Of a stretch of 64,000 nucleotides of DNA, positions 50,949 through 59,991 are shown piece after piece (the first letter of the stretch is position 1; every line of letters begins with the position of its first letter). Under the pieces are notes generated by a model. The model saw nothing but the letters and a program-made list of their open reading frames with translations, did no database searches and was not told the origin of the DNA. This DNA is from an uncultured Acidobacteriota bacterium (lineage in GTDB: Bacteria > Acidobacteriota > Thermoanaerobaculia > UBA5066). Both the position numbers and the translations under genes were made by a program. Location: assembly GCA_903845115.1 (NCBI GenBank), contig CAIMWE010000050.1:1-64000 (forward strand), given 5' to 3'.

Positions 50949-51458
50949 GTGCGCGAGATCGCCTTGCTCTTGAACGAGATGAGGAGCTCCGGGGTGATCC
51001 GGGACTATGCCCTCTTCGGGGCGCTCGCTCAGATCCGTTACACGGAGGCCGTCGCCACGCTGGACGCCTATGTGCTCGTCGAGGTCGAGGCCACGGGCCG
51101 ACTCGACCTACTCGGCGCCATTTACGCCTATTGCGCGCAGCGAGGATTCCAGCCAGAAGGCGAGGCGATCCGGGTGGGTGCCTGGCCCGTCCAGTTCGTG
51201 CCGACCTTCGACGCGATCACGCGGGAGGCGGTGGAGACCGCCGAGGACGCTGATTTCGACGGCGCGCCTTTCCGAGTGGTCAGGCCCGATTACCTGGCCG
51301 TGATCGCGCTCGGCGTCTCCCGTTCGAAAGACCACGCACGCATTCTCGCCTTGCTGGAGTCGGGGGCCGTCAAGCCCGAAGAGATTGCGAGTCTCGCTTC
51401 GAAGCACGGCCTCGAAGCGAAGTGGCTCGCCTTCTCCCGGAGGTTCCTCGATGAATGA
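50949..51458 (+). CDS. nucleotidyltransferase-fold hypothetical protein
   Basis: A 169-residue protein whose N-terminus YALFGALAQIRYTEAVATLD resembles nucleotidyltransferase-fold proteins that have partly lost the usual GS motif. PVQFVPTFDAITREAVETAE and VVRPDYLAVIALGVSRSKDHAR follow; the latter is common to AbiEii-like proteins. GTG start at 50949. Overlaps the small gene at 51451 by eight bases, repeating the pair layout at 3722-4494 in reversed gene order. Confidence 0.6.
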   Translation: MREIALLLNEMRSSGVIRDYALFGALAQIRYTEAVATLDAYVLVEVEATGRLDLLGAIYAYCAQRGFQPEGEAIRVGAWPVQFVPTFDAITREAVETAEDADFDGAPFRVVRPDYLAVIALGVSRSKDHARILALLESGAVKPEEIASLASKHGLEAKWLAFSRRFLDE

Positions 51459-51642
51459 GGCCGCCGCCGAGCTCGAGAGGCAAGGGACGTGGCAGCGAGA
51501 GCGACGCCTGCTCTCGTGGCCGGAGAAGGTCAAGATGGTCGAGGCGATCAGGGAGTCGATCGTCGAGCTGCGTCGAAATCGGAAGCGAGGGCCCCCGCCT
51601 CCGGGTGACGGTCCCACGTCGCCGCGCAAGCCCTTCCGATGA
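51451..51642 (+). CDS. small partner of the nucleotidyltransferase-like protein
   Basis: A 63-residue protein, helical with WPEKVKMVEAIRESIVELR and a basic Pro/Arg tail. Coupled to the preceding gene by overlap. Size, placement and pairing suggest the second component of a toxin-antitoxin-like module; no DNA-binding motif is visible. Confidence 0.55.
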   Translation: MNEAAAELERQGTWQRERRLLSWPEKVKMVEAIRESIVELRRNRKRGPPPPGDGPTSPRKPFR

Positions 51643-51669
51643 CCCCTTCAGTCCAGACGTTCGGGAACC

Positions 51670-51849
51670 AGTCGGACTCGAGCCAACGACGCTGATCCTG
51701 GCGACGCCGAGCGAGCGCAGGGTGACAGCATCCAGCACCGGCTCGACCAGCCCGGACACGACGTTCACTGGCGCACCGATCGCGGCCGTCAGCCTGCCGA
51801 TCTCCTCTGCGGCGCTGACATCGGGAACGAAGATGCAGTCGGCCCCGAC
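51670..51849 (-). pseudogene. fragment of a PEP mutase/isocitrate-lyase-family protein
   Basis: The minus strand encodes VGADCIFVPDVSAAEEIGRL then AAIGAPVNVVSG and LRSLGVARISV, which match the C-terminal barrel strands of the phosphoenolpyruvate mutase/isocitrate lyase family. Nothing upstream or downstream continues it, so only about 60 residues remain. Confidence 0.6.
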
Positions 51850-52320
51850 GGCTGGTGGATCGTCGACGAGCCGGAAATCCACCTGGGCTCCGAAATCACG
51901 GTGCCCGACATTGCGGGCTGGCGGAAGTCGCGCCTCCCGATCCTCCCTCGCGAGGCGTTCTTCACCCTGGCCCCCGACTGGATCTGCGAGGTCCTCTCGC
52001 CGTCGACCGCCCGGTTCGACCGTCTGAAGAAGCTGAACGTCTTCGCCCGCGAGGGGGTCGGCCACGCCTGGCTCGTCGACCCCGCCCCCGAGGCCTTCGA
52101 GGCCATGGACTTCCTGGCCCGCCCCCTCGCCACGGCCAGCCCCTCCGCCGTCCCCTCCCAGTCCGCTCTTCGCGGCAGATGGGCCCGGATGATCCACCGA
52201 GTCTACGAGGTCGATCCCCTCGTCTGTCCCCGATGCCAGGGTGTGATGCGCGTCGTCGGTACCCTCACCGAGCCGCGCGTGGTCCGCAGCATCCTCGACC
52301 ACCTCGCTGAAGCCTGTCAA
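51841..52320 (+). pseudogene. Uma2-type nuclease fragment joined in frame to an IS91-like transposase C-terminus
   Basis: From 51841 the frame encodes a Uma2/DUF820 nuclease fragment (GPDGWWIVDEPEIHLG; VPDIAGWRKSRLP; PDWICEVLSPSTARFD; KLNVFAREGVGHAWLVDP), lacking its N-terminus. From about 52165 the same frame becomes ALRGRWARMIHRVYEVDPLV, CPRCQGVMRVVGTLTEPRVV and RSILDHL, the C-terminal region of IS91-family transposases. The junction suggests insertion or end-recruitment by such an element. No start codon or full domain remains. Confidence 0.6.
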
Positions 52321-52473
52321 TCAGCCTCTTGGCGGCCTCGCGAAGACGGGACCCGGCACCGGCGGGATGAGAGCCCCGAGTCAGGCTCCGCGGTTCGTCC
52401 GCGGGGCCTTCTTCTTCCTCACGGAACCCCCCGGCTCGAAGGGGGGCCGCAACCGGTCTCGAGGCGGAGGAAT

Positions 52474-54054
52474 CTACAGATCTCCGACGGCGCTGATCAA
52501 GCGGGTCCAGAGCTCTCCGCCGCCGAGGCCGTTCGTGAGGACGACGACGCCCGTGCCGCGCCCTTGCGAGAGCTGGCTGTAGCAGCGGAAGCCGGTCCGG
52601 TTGGCGCCGCTGTGGTAGACGACGTCTCCCGAGACGGTGGTGTTGAGGCCCCAGCCGAGGCCCCAGAAGACCTCGCGTCCCCTCGCACGTCCCGGGCGCT
52701 CGATCACCTCCCTCGCCGCGGCGCGGACCTCGTGGCGGAGCATCGCAGCGATGGAGGACCGGGAGAGTCCGTGCGGCGTGGCCTCCTCGGGGGCGAGGAG
52801 CGAGGCGAGGTAGCGGCCGTAGTCCTTCGCCGTCGTGACGAGGGAGTAGGCCGCGCTCGCATGCCGGTACCGGGCCCGCTCGAGGCGGGTCCCGTCGGCG
52901 GCGTGGCCGGTCGCGAGCGCCGCGTCGAGGGCCGGCGTCCAGACATAGGAGGTGCGCGCCATCCCGAGCGGAGAGAAGAGCGTCCGCTGTGCGTACTCTT
53001 CGATCGGCGCCCCGGTCACCCTCTCGACGAGCTGCTGGAGCGCGAAGAACGCCTCGCCCGAGTAGCTGAAGCGCGAGCCGGGCGGGAAGAGAACGGGGAG
53101 CGGCCCGTCCCGCTCTTCGCCCCCCTTTCGCCAGTTCGGGAGCCCGGAGGTGTGCGAGAGGACCATCCTGGGCGTGATCCGGAGTCGCTCGGACTGCACG
53201 GGGAGCGTGCCGTCGTCGGGGAGAGCGCCGTCGAGGTCGAGCTTCCCCTGCTCCGCGAGCTTCAGCACGGTCGCGGCGAAGACCGGCTTCGTCATCGACG
53301 CGGCCTCGAAGAGCGTCTCCTCGGTGACCGGCGCCCCGGTCCTCGCGTCGGCGACGCCCCACGAGCGCGTCCAGGCGACCTTCCGGTCCCGAAGGAGGGC
53401 GATGGAGACGCCCGGGACGTGGAGCTCGCGCATCAGGAGCGGGGTGAGCCGCTCGATCACCGCCAGGGTCGCCTCCCAGGAGGGGGCGTGGAGCCACGCG
53501 GACGGGTCGAGCCGCTCCAGCGCGAGCGCGGCCCCCTGCCGGACCTCCTCGTCGCGGTCGTGGAGGGCCTCGCGGAGCCCCGCGACGACTGCTTCCGACT
53601 TGACCCCTGCGGCGGCGAGGGCATTCACGCCGCACCAGCGGACGTTGGCGTCCGGGTCGGAGAGGGCGTGGACGAGTGCCGGCACGGCCGGAGCGGCCGC
53701 CGAACCGAGCTTCCCGAGCGCGATGGCGGCACCCCACCGGACCGCGACGGGCCCGGCTTCGAGCGCCCGGACGAGCGCCGGAACGCTCTCCTTCCCGATG
53801 CGGGCGAGAGAGCCGGCGGCGGCTCCCGCGACGAACGGGTCGGCGTCGGCGAGCACCCCGACGAGGGCCTCGACGCCCGCCGGGCCGCCCCTTCCGAGCC
53901 CTGCGGCGCCCCGCTCGCGCACGGCGGGGTCGGGGTCGGAGAGGGCCGGGAGGACCGCCGCCGGCCCAGCCGGGAGGTCGGCCGCCCGGACGGCAAGGGA
54001 GAAGGGGATCGCGAACGCCAGGAGAACGGCGCCCCTTGCCCGAGGGAGCGTCAC
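52474..54054 (-). CDS. exported HEAT-repeat / class C beta-lactamase-family fusion
   Basis: A 526-residue protein with a signal peptide (ARGAVLLAFAIPFSLAVRA). Residues about 30-180 form HEAT-like repeats (VLPALSDPDPAVRERGAAGL; VPALVHALSDPDANVRWCGV). The rest is a serine beta-lactamase/penicillin-binding-type hydrolase: SMTK (nucleophile Ser, Lys), YSG and HSG motifs are visible, with HTSGLPN before them. It probably hydrolyses a peptide or ester in the periplasm. GTG start overlaps the stop of the desulfhydrase gene (GTGA). Confidence 0.8.
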   Translation of the reverse strand: MTLPRARGAVLLAFAIPFSLAVRAADLPAGPAAVLPALSDPDPAVRERGAAGLGRGGPAGVEALVGVLADADPFVAGAAAGSLARIGKESVPALVRALEAGPVAVRWGAAIALGKLGSAAAPAVPALVHALSDPDANVRWCGVNALAAAGVKSEAVVAGLREALHDRDEEVRQGAALALERLDPSAWLHAPSWEATLAVIERLTPLLMRELHVPGVSIALLRDRKVAWTRSWGVADARTGAPVTEETLFEAASMTKPVFAATVLKLAEQGKLDLDGALPDDGTLPVQSERLRITPRMVLSHTSGLPNWRKGGEERDGPLPVLFPPGSRFSYSGEAFFALQQLVERVTGAPIEEYAQRTLFSPLGMARTSYVWTPALDAALATGHAADGTRLERARYRHASAAYSLVTTAKDYGRYLASLLAPEEATPHGLSRSSIAAMLRHEVRAAAREVIERPGRARGREVFWGLGWGLNTTVSGDVVYHSGANRTGFRCYSQLSQGRGTGVVVLTNGLGGGELWTRLISAVGDL

Positions 54055-55118
54055 GCCGGCCTCCCCTGCCGGCCGGGATCGCCGCCGGGAGGAGCGGGGC
54101 GGCGCGGGACCGTCTCGAAGGGGACGGTCTCGTCGACGGCTCCGTCGGCCGCGAAGAGGATCGGCAGCCCTCCCGTGTGGAGGAAGACGACCGGGACGCC
54201 GGCGTCGAGGAGGCCGGCGCGGGCCAGCGCGAAGAGGCCGGCCATCGACTTGCCCGTGTAGTACGGATCGAGGAGGAGCCCCTCGAGCCGCGCGCAGGTA
54301 CGGATCGCCTCCGCGCCCGATTCGGTCGGGACGCCGTAGCCCTCGTGGAACCGGTCGTGGCACTCCAGAGGTCCCGCGCAGGGCGGAGGGGCGATCCCGA
54401 GGAGCGCCGCGCTCTCCTCGATCAGCTCCGCCGTCCGCGCCTCGACCTGCCGGGCCGAACGGGAGACGCTGATCCCGACGACGCGGGCCTCCGGGGCGAA
54501 GAGACGGGCGCCGAGGTTCGACCCGGCGAAGGTCCCGCACGAGCCGACCGCGGTGACGACCTGGAAGGAGGTCCCGACCTGGGCGGCGAGCTCCCGCATC
54601 GCCCGGACGTAGCCGAGAGCCCCCTCCGGGGTGCTTCCGCCGATCGGCAGGGCGTAGGGGCGCCTCCCCTCCCGCCGGAGCTCCCCCACCCACTCTTCCA
54701 TCGCCGCGGCGAGCGAGTCGTTGTCGTCGTCGTCGAGGAGGTAGCGGACCTCGGCCCCGAACAGCGAGTCGAGCAGGAGATTCCCGCGTCGCGAGGCGAC
54801 CCTGGGTCCTCCGAGGACGAGCCGAACGTCGAGGCCAAGGCGGCGGGCGGCGGCCGCCGTCATCGCCGCGTGGTTCGACTGCGCGCCCCCGACGGTGACG
54901 ACCACGTCGCTGCCGAGCGCGAGGACCCTGGCGAAGTCGTACTCGAGCTTCCTCGCCTTGTTCCCTCCCATCGCCAGGCCGGTCAGGTCGTCCCGCTTCA
55001 CGAGGAGCTTCCCGAGGCCCAGGTGGTTCGCCAGCCGGGGCACCTCCTGCAGGGGTGTCGGCAGGCTGGCGAGCCGGACCCGGTCGACCGCGTCGAGGGC
55101 TTCGTCCAGGGATCCCAC
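54051..55118 (-). CDS. PLP-dependent D-cysteine desulfhydrase / ACC deaminase family
   Basis: A 355-residue tryptophan-synthase-beta-fold enzyme. VKRDDLTGLAMGGNKARKLE holds the PLP lysine near residue 54. VVVTVGGAQSNHAAMTAAAA and AVGSCGTFAGSNLGA are the cofactor and substrate blocks. Members convert D-cysteine to pyruvate, H2S and ammonia or deaminate 1-aminocyclopropane-1-carboxylate; the two cannot be separated here. Coupled to the downstream beta-lactamase-like gene. Confidence 0.85.
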   Translation of the reverse strand: MGSLDEALDAVDRVRLASLPTPLQEVPRLANHLGLGKLLVKRDDLTGLAMGGNKARKLEYDFARVLALGSDVVVTVGGAQSNHAAMTAAAARRLGLDVRLVLGGPRVASRRGNLLLDSLFGAEVRYLLDDDDNDSLAAAMEEWVGELRREGRRPYALPIGGSTPEGALGYVRAMRELAAQVGTSFQVVTAVGSCGTFAGSNLGARLFAPEARVVGISVSRSARQVEARTAELIEESAALLGIAPPPCAGPLECHDRFHEGYGVPTESGAEAIRTCARLEGLLLDPYYTGKSMAGLFALARAGLLDAGVPVVFLHTGGLPILFAADGAVDETVPFETVPRRPAPPGGDPGRQGRPA

Positions 55119-55228
55119 GTCGACTCCTCCCCGGAGCCGGCGACGAGGCTCCGTGCGAAGGGAGAATATCCGGAAGAACCGGTGTTCCTTGCTACGATCG
55201 CCCTCTTTTCCGGGGGTGAGGAGAGCCG

Positions 55229-57108
55229 ATGTCGAAGGGCCAGCACGGGGAGCTCGCCGAGTTCACGCTGAAAGCGGTCGTCACGGGCATCATCCTCGGC
55301 GCGGTCTTCGGGGCGGCGAACGCCTACCTGGGTCTCCGCGTCGGGATGACGGTCTCGGCCTCGATCCCGGCCGCGGTCATGACGGTCGCGGTCTTCGGGG
55401 CTCTCCGGAAGCGCGGCACGATCCTGGAGGCGAACATCTCCCAGACCATCGGCTCCGCCTCCACCGCTCTCGCGACCGGCGCGATCTTCACGATCCCGGC
55501 GCTCTTCCTCTGGGGGATCGTGCCGCCCCTCCTCCAGGTGGCGGCCCTCTGCCTACTCGGCGGCGTCCTGGGAGTCTCGGCGATGATCCCGCTCCGGCGT
55601 CTCCTGATCGTCCGGGAGAAGGACACGCTCCCTTTCCCGGAGGGGATGGCCTGCGCCGTGGTACTCCGGGCGACCGCCGACGGCGCCACGGGAAGCGCCT
55701 GGATCTTCCGCGGCATGGCCGTGGGAGCCGCGGTGAAGCTGGCGATCTCCCTCCTCTTCCTCGTCCCGTCCGAGATCTCCGCGAAGATCCCGATCCTCCC
55801 GAAGGCCGAGGCCGGCATCGAGATCGCGCCGGCTCTCATCGCGGTCGGCTTCATCCTCGGCTACCCGCAGTCCGCCGTCTGCGTGGCGGGATCGATCGTA
55901 TCGGCGTTCGCGCTGACCCCGCTCATCGCCTGGATCGGGGCCTCCCTCCAGGCGCCGCTCTTCCCCGAGACCGTGAGGCTGGTCTCGCAGATGGACGCGG
56001 GCGACATCTGGTCCCGGTACGTCCGGTACATCGGAGCGGGGGCCGTCGCGACCGGGGGGATCGTCACCGTCCTCCACAACCTCCCGGCCATGGCCTCGGC
56101 TTTCAAGGCGGTGGCGAAAGGGATGGCGCGGAAGGAGGACGGCGCTCCCGTCGCGGCGGTGGAGCGGACCGACCGGGACCTTCCGGGAGGCGTCGTGATC
56201 GGCGGCATCCTGATGGTCGTCCTGGTGGCCGGCCTGGTCCCCGGGGTCTTCGCCGGGAACATGGCGATGGGGCCGCGCCTCGTCTGCGCGGCGGGGGTCG
56301 GCCTCTTCGGCGTCCTCTTCGTCGCCGTGGCGGCGCGGATCGTCGGGATCGTCGGCGTCTCCTCGCAGCCCACTTCCGGCGTCGCGCTCGTGACGCTCCT
56401 CGGGACCGCGTCGGTCTTCGCCGCGGCCGGCTGGCTCCAGCCGGGAGCGCGGGCCGCGGTCCTGACCGTCGGCACGATCGTGGCGGTCGCCGCCTCGAAG
56501 GCTGGGGACATCTCGCAGGACCTCAGACCGGGTACCTCGTCGGGGCGACGCCAGCGCGGCAGCAGCTGGGCCAGCTGATCGGCGCGGCGTTCGCGTGCTG
56601 GGTGGTGGCGGGGACGGTCCTCCTCCTCGGAGCGGCGTACGGCTTCGGAACGAAGGAGCTCCCCGCGCCGCAGGCGATGCTGATGAAGACGATCATCGAG
56701 GGTGTCCTCGCCGGAAAGCTGCCGTGGGGGCTCGTTCTCTCCGGCAGCGGCATCTCCCTGGCCGCCTCCCTCTGCGGCGTCTCCGGCCTCGCCTTCTCGA
56801 TCGGCGTCTACCTGCCGCTCGCCTCGATGGCGCCCGTCTTCGTCGGAGGATGTCTCAGCGCCCTGGTGGCGAAGCGAGCAGGCCCCGGCCCGGCCGACGA
56901 CAGCAATCCTGGGATCCTCGCGGCGTCCGGGATCGTGGCGGGGGAGGGCCTTGCCGGGGTCCTGGTGGCGGCCCTCGTCGGGCTGAAATGGGCTCCGAAG
57001 GAGATGGCGCCGAGGCTGGCCGGGGATGCCGGGCTCCTGGCCGGAGCGGTCGTTCTCCTCCTGGTCAGCGCGTTCCTGGTCCGGGCGGGAAAGCGCTCCG
57101 CGGCCTAG
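55229..57108 (+). pseudogene. OPT-family oligopeptide transporter with a single-base frameshift
   Basis: The first 432 residues (55229-56523) encode an oligopeptide transporter N-terminal part ending AASKAGDISQDL. The frame then reads RPGTSSGRRQ and stops at 56578. A different frame continues naturally as TGYLVGATPARQQLGQLIGA to 57108. The expected junction Lys-Thr-Gly-Tyr needs one extra base near 56524 (CTCAGACC where CTCAAGACC is expected). Combined length of about 626 residues matches the OPT family. Multi-pass membrane protein. Likely a recent mutation or an assembly error. Confidence 0.8.
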
Positions 57109-57324
57109 ACCGAACGGGGCGCCACTTCCCACCGACACCGCAGGCCCGAGGTCCGTCCCGGCCATGGCTCGATCCGCCGAGGACTGCCTCGCCAAGGGTG
57201 AATGTCGCCTCGATGCCCCTTCCGAGCTCTCCGCGACCCGTCGCCGACCCTCTCCGCCCGGACCCTCCGCCGAACTTCGGCCAGTATCGAAGCTCCTATC
57301 GCCCGACTTCGCGTCCCGGGAAGC

Positions 57325-57975
57325 TCAGGTCCCCAGGTAGCGCTCGGTCCGGTGGTTCAGGACGAGCGTCCCGTTGAAGACGACCATCCCGAGGACGGAG
57401 AGGGCCACGCGGCCGGGCGTGGCGATCGCGAGGGCGGAGAGCAGGATGAACGAGTCGGCCACGAGCTGCACCGTGCCAGCCCGCCAGCCGAAGCGTTCGT
57501 GCAAGAAGAAGGCGAGGACGTTGATCCCGCCGAGGCTCGCGCCGTGTCGGAAGAGGATCAGGACCGCCGTCCCCGCGATCAGGCCCCCCGTCACCGCCGC
57601 GAAGAACGGGTCGATCCGTTCGAACTTCACGACGTGGGGCATCAGCTCGGAGAAGCCGGTCACCAGTACCACGGAGAGGAAGGTCCTGCGAGTGAAACGC
57701 CAGCCCAGTTTCCTCACCGCCAGGACGTAGAAGGGGATGTTGGCCACAAAGAGGACCCGGCCGAAGCTGATCCCGGTCGCGTAGTGGCCGAGGAGGGCGA
57801 CGCCGCTCGTCCCTCCCGTCAGGAGGCCGGAGGCCGACGTGATCGCGATCGAGAAGGCGAAGAGGAGGGAGCCGGCCAGGTAGGCCTGGGCATCCTCCAG
57901 CCTCGTGTGCTTCAACACCGCCCGGTCCGGCGGCTCTTCGATCGGGGCCAGGGGGGCGCCCGGTTCAGGCTCCAA
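57325..57975 (-). CDS. YitT-family membrane protein
   Basis: A 216-residue membrane protein of the YitT/DUF161 family, with five or so helices. LTGGTSGVALLGHYATG and SLGGINVLAFFLHERFG are the repeated family signature, but the DUF2179 cytoplasmic domain usually found at the C-terminus is missing. Function unknown. It overlaps the upstream membrane-protein gene by 11 bases and ends the ptb-buk operon. Confidence 0.85.
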   Translation of the reverse strand: MEPEPGAPLAPIEEPPDRAVLKHTRLEDAQAYLAGSLLFAFSIAITSASGLLTGGTSGVALLGHYATGISFGRVLFVANIPFYVLAVRKLGWRFTRRTFLSVVLVTGFSELMPHVVKFERIDPFFAAVTGGLIAGTAVLILFRHGASLGGINVLAFFLHERFGWRAGTVQLVADSFILLSALAIATPGRVALSVLGMVVFNGTLVLNHRTERYLGT

Positions 57976-58660
57976 CGGCGCGGCTCCGGGCCTCCACCGC
58001 TCCCCGCCGCTTGGCGAAGGCGAGGATCGCCCCCAGCGCCACCGACAGGAACGCGGCGAAGATGATCCGCAGTTCCGGGGGGAGGAGGAACGTGAAGGTG
58101 TGGGCCGGAATCCAGAAGAGGGGGATCGTCCGGAAGAGAACGAAGCCGATGAAGCCGTTCCAGTCGATCGTCGCGGCGACCTTCGCCACCGGGATCGAGC
58201 TGACCGCCGAGAGCCTTCCGCCCGCCAGGTCGAGCCAGGTGTCGGTCAACCGGTGGGCGAGCATGAGGGTCGGGGCCCAGGTCAGGTTCTTCACGGCGCT
58301 GATCCAGAACGCCCGCGAGACCTTCTCGCCGAGCGGCCCGGGAAGCGACGGCAGGAGGCCGGCGCTCGAGGCCGCGGCGATGCCGGCGGAGAAGACGGGG
58401 AAGATGAGCGCCAGGGCGGAGCCGATCAAGCCCCAGACGATCGCCCGGTAGGGGAGCCCGGCCGGAGCCTTCCACTCGCCGGTCACGACCCGGATGGCGA
58501 GCAGCTCTCCCATCGAGGCGAGAACGGCGAACTTCAGGAAGCCCATCCCGTAGGGGTGAGCGCGGGTCGCGCCGATCAGGACCTCCCGGGTCGCCGGCGC
58601 CGCGAAGAGGGCGACGACGGAGAGGAGGGCCGCGGCCCAGACGAGGTCTCCGCGCTTCAC
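57965..58660 (-). CDS. hypothetical multi-pass membrane protein
   Basis: A 231-residue membrane protein with about six helices. The segment GFVLFRTIPLFWIPAHTFTF with LLPPELRIIFAAFLSVALG vaguely resembles the C-terminal signature of Mpv17/PMP22-like proteins, but this is only a resemblance. GTG start at 58660, 14 bases after the MFS gene. Function unknown. Confidence 0.6.
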   Translation of the reverse strand: MKRGDLVWAAALLSVVALFAAPATREVLIGATRAHPYGMGFLKFAVLASMGELLAIRVVTGEWKAPAGLPYRAIVWGLIGSALALIFPVFSAGIAAASSAGLLPSLPGPLGEKVSRAFWISAVKNLTWAPTLMLAHRLTDTWLDLAGGRLSAVSSIPVAKVAATIDWNGFIGFVLFRTIPLFWIPAHTFTFLLPPELRIIFAAFLSVALGAILAFAKRRGAVEARSRAVGA

Positions 58661-58674
58661 GTGCCGTCCTCCGG

Positions 58675-59958
58675 TCAGGCCGTCGCCCGGCCGCTTCCGG
58701 TCTCAGGAGCGACCCGTGCGCCGAAGGCCTTCGGCGCCTTCAGGAACGTGCAGGCCACGGCCCCGAGGACCGCCACGACCCCCACCAGGAGGATCGGCAG
58801 GTGGTAGCTCTCGGTGGCGTGGAGGATCGCGCCCCCGAGGCCGACGCCGATGGCGCCGGCGAAGAGAGAGACGCCGAAGGAGACGGCGAAGACCTTCCCC
58901 ATGATGCTCTGGGGATAGTGGAGCGAGATGAAGACCGAGAGCGCGGGGATGGTGAACGACTCGAAGAAGCCGCAGAGGAAGAGGGTGACCCCGAGCAGCG
59001 CCGCGCTGTCGTGGACGAACGGCAGGCGGACCGCCGACATGAAGACCGCCGACAGGAGGAAGCCGGCGACCAGGAGGGGCCGGGCGTTCCCCTTCAGGAC
59101 CTTGTCCAGGAAGATCCCCGACCCGATCGCGCCGAGGATCATCCCGATCTGGACGGCGATCATCTTCTGTCCGGCGGCCATCGCCCCGAGGCCGAGACCG
59201 AGCGGCGCGGGGACCGCGAGGTAACCCGGCGTCTGCTGGTTGAAGGCGTTCATGATCCAGACGAAGGCGAACATCCCGAGGACCCCGACCCAGAACGCCG
59301 GCTCCCGGAGGGCCCGGCCGAAGTCGCCCGCTCCGCCCGCCTCCTCCGCCGAGGGAGCGGAGACGGTGGGTTCCTTCACGAACAGCGTCGCGACGCAGAG
59401 GACGAGGCTGATCGCCGGCACGACCGCGAGCCAGGCCACCGCCGCCCGCCAGTCGCCGCCGTTCGCCTGGACCACGGGAGGCATGGCGCCGAAGCCGAGG
59501 GCCACGCCGAGCGCCATCCCGGAGCCCTGGGCGCCGCTGAAGATCCCCCGCTCCTGCGGCGGGAACCATCGCGCGGCCACCGCCGGGACGCAGGCCGAGA
59601 TCGGGCCGGAGCCGAGCCCCATGACGACGCGCGTCAGGACGAGTCCGGCCACCGTCTTGCCGAGGACGGGAACGAGAAGGCAGCCTGCGACGAGCAGCAC
59701 CCCTCCCGTCACGATCGTCACCCGGGCGCCGAACCGGTCGATGAGCGGCCCCGAGACGAGGACGGAGACGGCGCTGGAGAAGTAGTAGGTCGCCATCGCG
59801 GCGAGGGTCGCCTGCCCCACGTCCAGCCCGAGGCTCCCCGCCACCTCCCCGAGGACCGGCGCGAAGAGGATGATGAGCATCCCGCACGTCACGTACCCGA
59901 ACGTGACCGTCGCGAGCAGGAACCACCGGAACGCCGGGTAGCCGCCGGAGCTCTTCAT
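58675..59958 (-). CDS. MFS transporter
   Basis: A 427-residue major facilitator protein with twelve predicted helices. LIDRFGARVTIVTGG is the loop 2-3 motif and VMGLGSGPISACVPAVAARW resembles OFA-like or organic-acid transporters. As part of the ptb-buk operon it could export a fatty acid or import an aromatic substrate. The substrate is not determinable from sequence. Confidence 0.85.
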   Translation of the reverse strand: MKSSGGYPAFRWFLLATVTFGYVTCGMLIILFAPVLGEVAGSLGLDVGQATLAAMATYYFSSAVSVLVSGPLIDRFGARVTIVTGGVLLVAGCLLVPVLGKTVAGLVLTRVVMGLGSGPISACVPAVAARWFPPQERGIFSGAQGSGMALGVALGFGAMPPVVQANGGDWRAAVAWLAVVPAISLVLCVATLFVKEPTVSAPSAEEAGGAGDFGRALREPAFWVGVLGMFAFVWIMNAFNQQTPGYLAVPAPLGLGLGAMAAGQKMIAVQIGMILGAIGSGIFLDKVLKGNARPLLVAGFLLSAVFMSAVRLPFVHDSAALLGVTLFLCGFFESFTIPALSVFISLHYPQSIMGKVFAVSFGVSLFAGAIGVGLGGAILHATESYHLPILLVGVVAVLGAVACTFLKAPKAFGARVAPETGSGRATA

Positions 59959-59991
59959 CGTCTTCCCTTCCCTTCCGCCGTGCCGTTCGTC

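Noticed and set aside
51901-54261. A 786-codon frame running from the nuclease fragment through the beta-lactamase gene
   Set aside because: After about 52320 the reading is antisense to the well-supported hydrolase gene and has no protein character.
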